Shown here: positions 61,933 to 64,000 of the stretch, one piece after another
How the letters are laid out: each line of letters begins with the position of its first letter
How positions within the stretch are numbered: position 1 is the first letter of the stretch
Assembly: GCF_005886345.1 (NCBI RefSeq)
Contig: NZ_PNEC01000054.1
Span: 62,001-126,000, forward strand
DNA from: Pseudoalteromonas phenolica
GTDB taxonomy: Bacteria; Pseudomonadota; Gammaproteobacteria; Enterobacterales; Alteromonadaceae
Length of the DNA: 64,000 nucleotides
Reading direction: 5' to 3'
Notes under the pieces: generated by a model
What the model was told of the DNA's origin: nothing
What the model saw: only the letters and a program-made list of their open reading frames with translations
The model's database searches: none
Translations under genes and position numbers: made by a program

Positions 61933-63624
61933 TTAATTCGCAGTTTCGCCTTCGCCGCTGGTTTTCTTCTGCTTGTGTTTACCTATCACTGACCAAGCTT
62001 CAAGCATCACCAAGACACTGACTACTAATACAATTAAGTCTAAGACCACCAACAACCAGTTGCCTTTCTCGTAGTATTCTACCAGCTTAATTAAGCCCGC
62101 GAAGAAAGCCATCAAGATCACAAAGACCATAGGAATGAGGGTATATTTAGCAGGTCGACCTAGCTTGATTAAGTACACAGACAGCACGAGTAGAGTCAGA
62201 CTAGCTAAGATCTGGTTGGTCGAGCCAAATAGCGGCCATAACACCATACCACCCGTACCCGATGCACCGCCGGCACCGAATGCAAGCAGTAAACAACATG
62301 CTACCGCAACAAAGGTTGCGATTAAGCCATTCTTAAGCACGCTAATGTTATAAATATCGCCCCACTCTTGGATGATATATCGCTGCAAGCGCACGCCTGA
62401 ATCCATGGTTGTACCGGCAAACAACACCACCATTACTGCCAGTAAGGTCGCTGCAATTTCAGCTGAAAAGCCCCAGCCTTCACTGATAAGATTTGAACCA
62501 CCTGTAATAAAGGCGCTGACGCTTCCCGCCCCTAAATGGCTGTATATCTCGTGCCATTCTTCTGGTGACACGGCCAACATCACACCACTAACCGCAACTA
62601 ACGTGATCAGTGCTAAACACCCTTCACCTACCGCACCTAAGTAACCAACAAAGCGGCCATCTGTTTCTTTATCAAGCTGTTTAGAACTCGTACCCGACGA
62701 CACAATACCGTGGAAGCCAGATACCGCACCACAGGCGATGGTGACGAATAACAGCGGAATAATACTCGGCGTATCAATGGCGGTTTGTGTATTGAATGCA
62801 GGTGCGGTGATATCTGGCATCACCACAAATACCGCGCCATAAAGTAACACTAAACCCACTAACAACTGCATGCCATTAATAAAGTCACGTGGCTGTAATA
62901 ACATCCAAACCGGTAACAGAGAGGCAACCGCCGCATAGACGAACAAAATGACTATCCAATTCGCTTTGTCGGTTAAGCCAAACATTTCAGTTGGTAATGA
63001 CACCGGCATTTCTGCACCCATAAAAATCGTTGCGTAAAGCACAGCAACACCAATCACGCACAGTGGAATAAGCGGGATCTGACGTTTTAATAATTGACCG
63101 ATAATGAGTGCGACTACAATGGCCGCCCAAGCAGGTACTACTGCACTCGGGTTTGCAACTAATGAGTTAGCGATAACCACACCAAAAACCGCATTCACCA
63201 TAAGCAGTAACAAGAACACCACAATCATGAACAATACGCGTGTACGTTTACCTATCACGCTTTCAGATAGCGCCCCCATAGACTTACCTTTGTGACGCGT
63301 ACTGGCCCACAGTGCGCCCATGTCATGCACACCAGCAAAGAAAATCGTACCAAATACGACCCAGAGTACGGCTGGCACCCAGCCCCAGTACACAGCTATG
63401 GCTGGCCCAACAATCGGTGCAGCCCCTGCTACTGACGTGAAATGATGCCCCCAAAGTACCAATTTATTAGTTGGCACATAATCAACCCCATCATTAAGCT
63501 CATGGGCTGGGGTAATAAAGTTATCGTCCATTTTAAAAATCTTCGTGGCGATAAACTTAGAATAGACAAACCAGCCAAATAGCATGCCGGCAATACCAAA
63601 TAATACAATCAGAATAGACTGCAT
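61933..63624 (-). CDS. cstA: Carbon starvation protein CstA-family transporter
   Basis: The protein has 563 residues, shorter than E. coli CstA (701), as in the group of shorter CstA transporters. It has about 15 membrane spans, with family patterns HHFTSVAGAAPIVGPAIAVYWGWVPAVLWVVFG reduced here to the core, FFAGVHDMGALWASTRHKG, CGAVSGFHGIVSSGTSSKQL and LFAGTTMDSGVRLQRYIIQEW. CstA proteins take up peptides or pyruvate during carbon limitation. The AGGAGTATCTG before ATG 63624 is a good ribosome site. The M17 peptidase gene lies downstream on the same strand after a hairpin. Confidence 0.93.
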   Translation of the reverse strand: MQSILIVLFGIAGMLFGWFVYSKFIATKIFKMDDNFITPAHELNDGVDYVPTNKLVLWGHHFTSVAGAAPIVGPAIAVYWGWVPAVLWVVFGTIFFAGVHDMGALWASTRHKGKSMGALSESVIGKRTRVLFMIVVFLLLLMVNAVFGVVIANSLVANPSAVVPAWAAIVVALIIGQLLKRQIPLIPLCVIGVAVLYATIFMGAEMPVSLPTEMFGLTDKANWIVILFVYAAVASLLPVWMLLQPRDFINGMQLLVGLVLLYGAVFVVMPDITAPAFNTQTAIDTPSIIPLLFVTIACGAVSGFHGIVSSGTSSKQLDKETDGRFVGYLGAVGEGCLALITLVAVSGVMLAVSPEEWHEIYSHLGAGSVSAFITGGSNLISEGWGFSAEIAATLLAVMVVLFAGTTMDSGVRLQRYIIQEWGDIYNISVLKNGLIATFVAVACCLLLAFGAGGASGTGGMVLWPLFGSTNQILASLTLLVLSVYLIKLGRPAKYTLIPMVFVILMAFFAGLIKLVEYYEKGNWLLVVLDLIVLVVSVLVMLEAWSVIGKHKQKKTSGEGETAN

Positions 63625-63653
63625 CAGATACTCCTTTTCTTAGTTATTATGAA

Positions 63654-63861
63654 TACCAATCTTCAATAACACTTAATCATTTTTAGGGGTTAAAACTGAC
63701 GCTAGCTACGTTAAAAATTTCTTATTTAGAACAACTAAATCGCAAAATTTTCGCCTTGCCTACATGGATGTAGGTACCTCAGCGAAAGCAGGACGCGTCA
63801 GCGGTGCTATCGACCAGTTTTTCTTGCCTAGAAATAGCTTACTTAATTAAGAAGACTGGTA
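63654..63861. repeat. Short interspersed palindromic repeat, copy B (208 bp)
   Basis: It starts TACCAATCTT and ends AAGACTGGTA as inverted repeats. It shares with copy A (7318-7477) the stretch AAAACTGACGCTAGCTACG and the segments on both sides. Relative to A it has about 48 extra bases at 63759-63806, including a small hairpin CTACATGGATGTAG. No reading frame is present. Confidence 0.75.
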
Positions 63862-64000
63862 TTTTTGCGCTCCTTCACCTTAACATGAAATTTACAAATT
63901 CAAATTAAGATTTTAGTCACCCCATAAGTCCTAGGGTTATTGTATTTCAAACATAGAATTATTTACTCAAGGGAGTAACAACTTTTACGTCAGAGTGAAG
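63862..64000. other. Terminal intergenic DNA
   Basis: AT-rich sequence between the repeat and the window end; no gene, RNA or clear regulatory site was seen. Confidence 0.4.

Overview
The window reads as a chromosomal segment of a marine gammaproteobacterium of the Alteromonadales, most likely Pseudoalteromonas or a close relative. This is an inference. It rests on moderately AT-rich DNA, on gammaproteobacterial gene orders (uvrY-uvrC-pgsA-tRNA Gly/Cys/Leu; pheS-pheT-ihfA; carA-carB-greA; fadI-fadJ; tamA-tamB), and on abundant TonB/outer-membrane, Na+-coupled transporter and exported peptidase genes. No prophage, transposase, integron, CRISPR array or plasmid gene was seen. The only mobile-like DNA is a set of short non-coding repeats.

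Layout. 1-7.3 kb: the end of queF, then a minus-strand operon tamA-tamB-substrate-binding-like protein-cyclophilin lipoprotein. 7.3-7.95 kb: rraB, flanked by copies of a short palindromic repeat. 8.06-9.44 kb: a minus-strand array of 11 tRNA genes (6 Gly-GCC, 3 Leu-UAA, 2 Cys-GCA) with three degenerate tRNA-Gly fragments. Upstream of it in transcription are pgsA, uvrC and a UvrY/GacA-type regulator. 12.8-19.7 kb: a DAACS symporter, a CBM9/DUF5916-like barrel protein, cysK, a periplasmic binding-like protein and a Tim44-like protein. 19.9-26.7 kb (minus): GGDEF protein, DUF2066, hda, pheS, pheT, ihfA. 26.8-28.5 kb: a glyoxalase-fold enzyme and an unrecognised 406-residue protein. 28.7-34.6 kb (minus): dapB, carA, carB, greA, with a probable attenuator in front of carA. 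35-46 kb: NhaC-type antiporter, Tsx/OmpK porin, TonB-dependent receptor, AbgT transporter, HDOD protein, M9 collagenase-like lipoprotein and an MBOAT-like membrane protein. 46.1-51.9 kb (minus): epmC, ATP-NAD kinase-like, yfcL, then fadI-fadJ behind a FadR-like operator. 52.1-60.3 kb (plus): a complete MoxR/Bat cluster followed by a sigma factor and its DUF3379 partner. 60.3-63.6 kb (minus): M17 aminopeptidase and cstA.

How the parts work together. Much of the window is housekeeping: translation (tRNAs, PheRS, EpmC), replication control (Hda, IHF), DNA repair (UvrC), pyrimidine/arginine and lysine precursors (CarAB, DapB), cysteine synthesis and fatty-acid oxidation. A second theme is the cell envelope: Tam translocation, the porin and TonB receptor, and the Bat system. 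A third is nutrient scavenging through collagenase, aminopeptidase, CstA and several transporters.

The most interesting items are non-coding: (i) a terminator-like hairpin wedged between any possible carA promoter and carA, overlapped by a short reading frame that ends on the carA ribosome-binding site; (ii) a 17-bp FadR-like operator before fadI; (iii) a tRNA array grown by duplication, with a 153-bp module of tRNA-Gly plus half-tRNA relic present three times; (iv) two families of short interspersed repeats; and (v) an orphan open frame of 71 sense codons without an ATG near its start. I did not find a convincing new defence or biosynthetic system.
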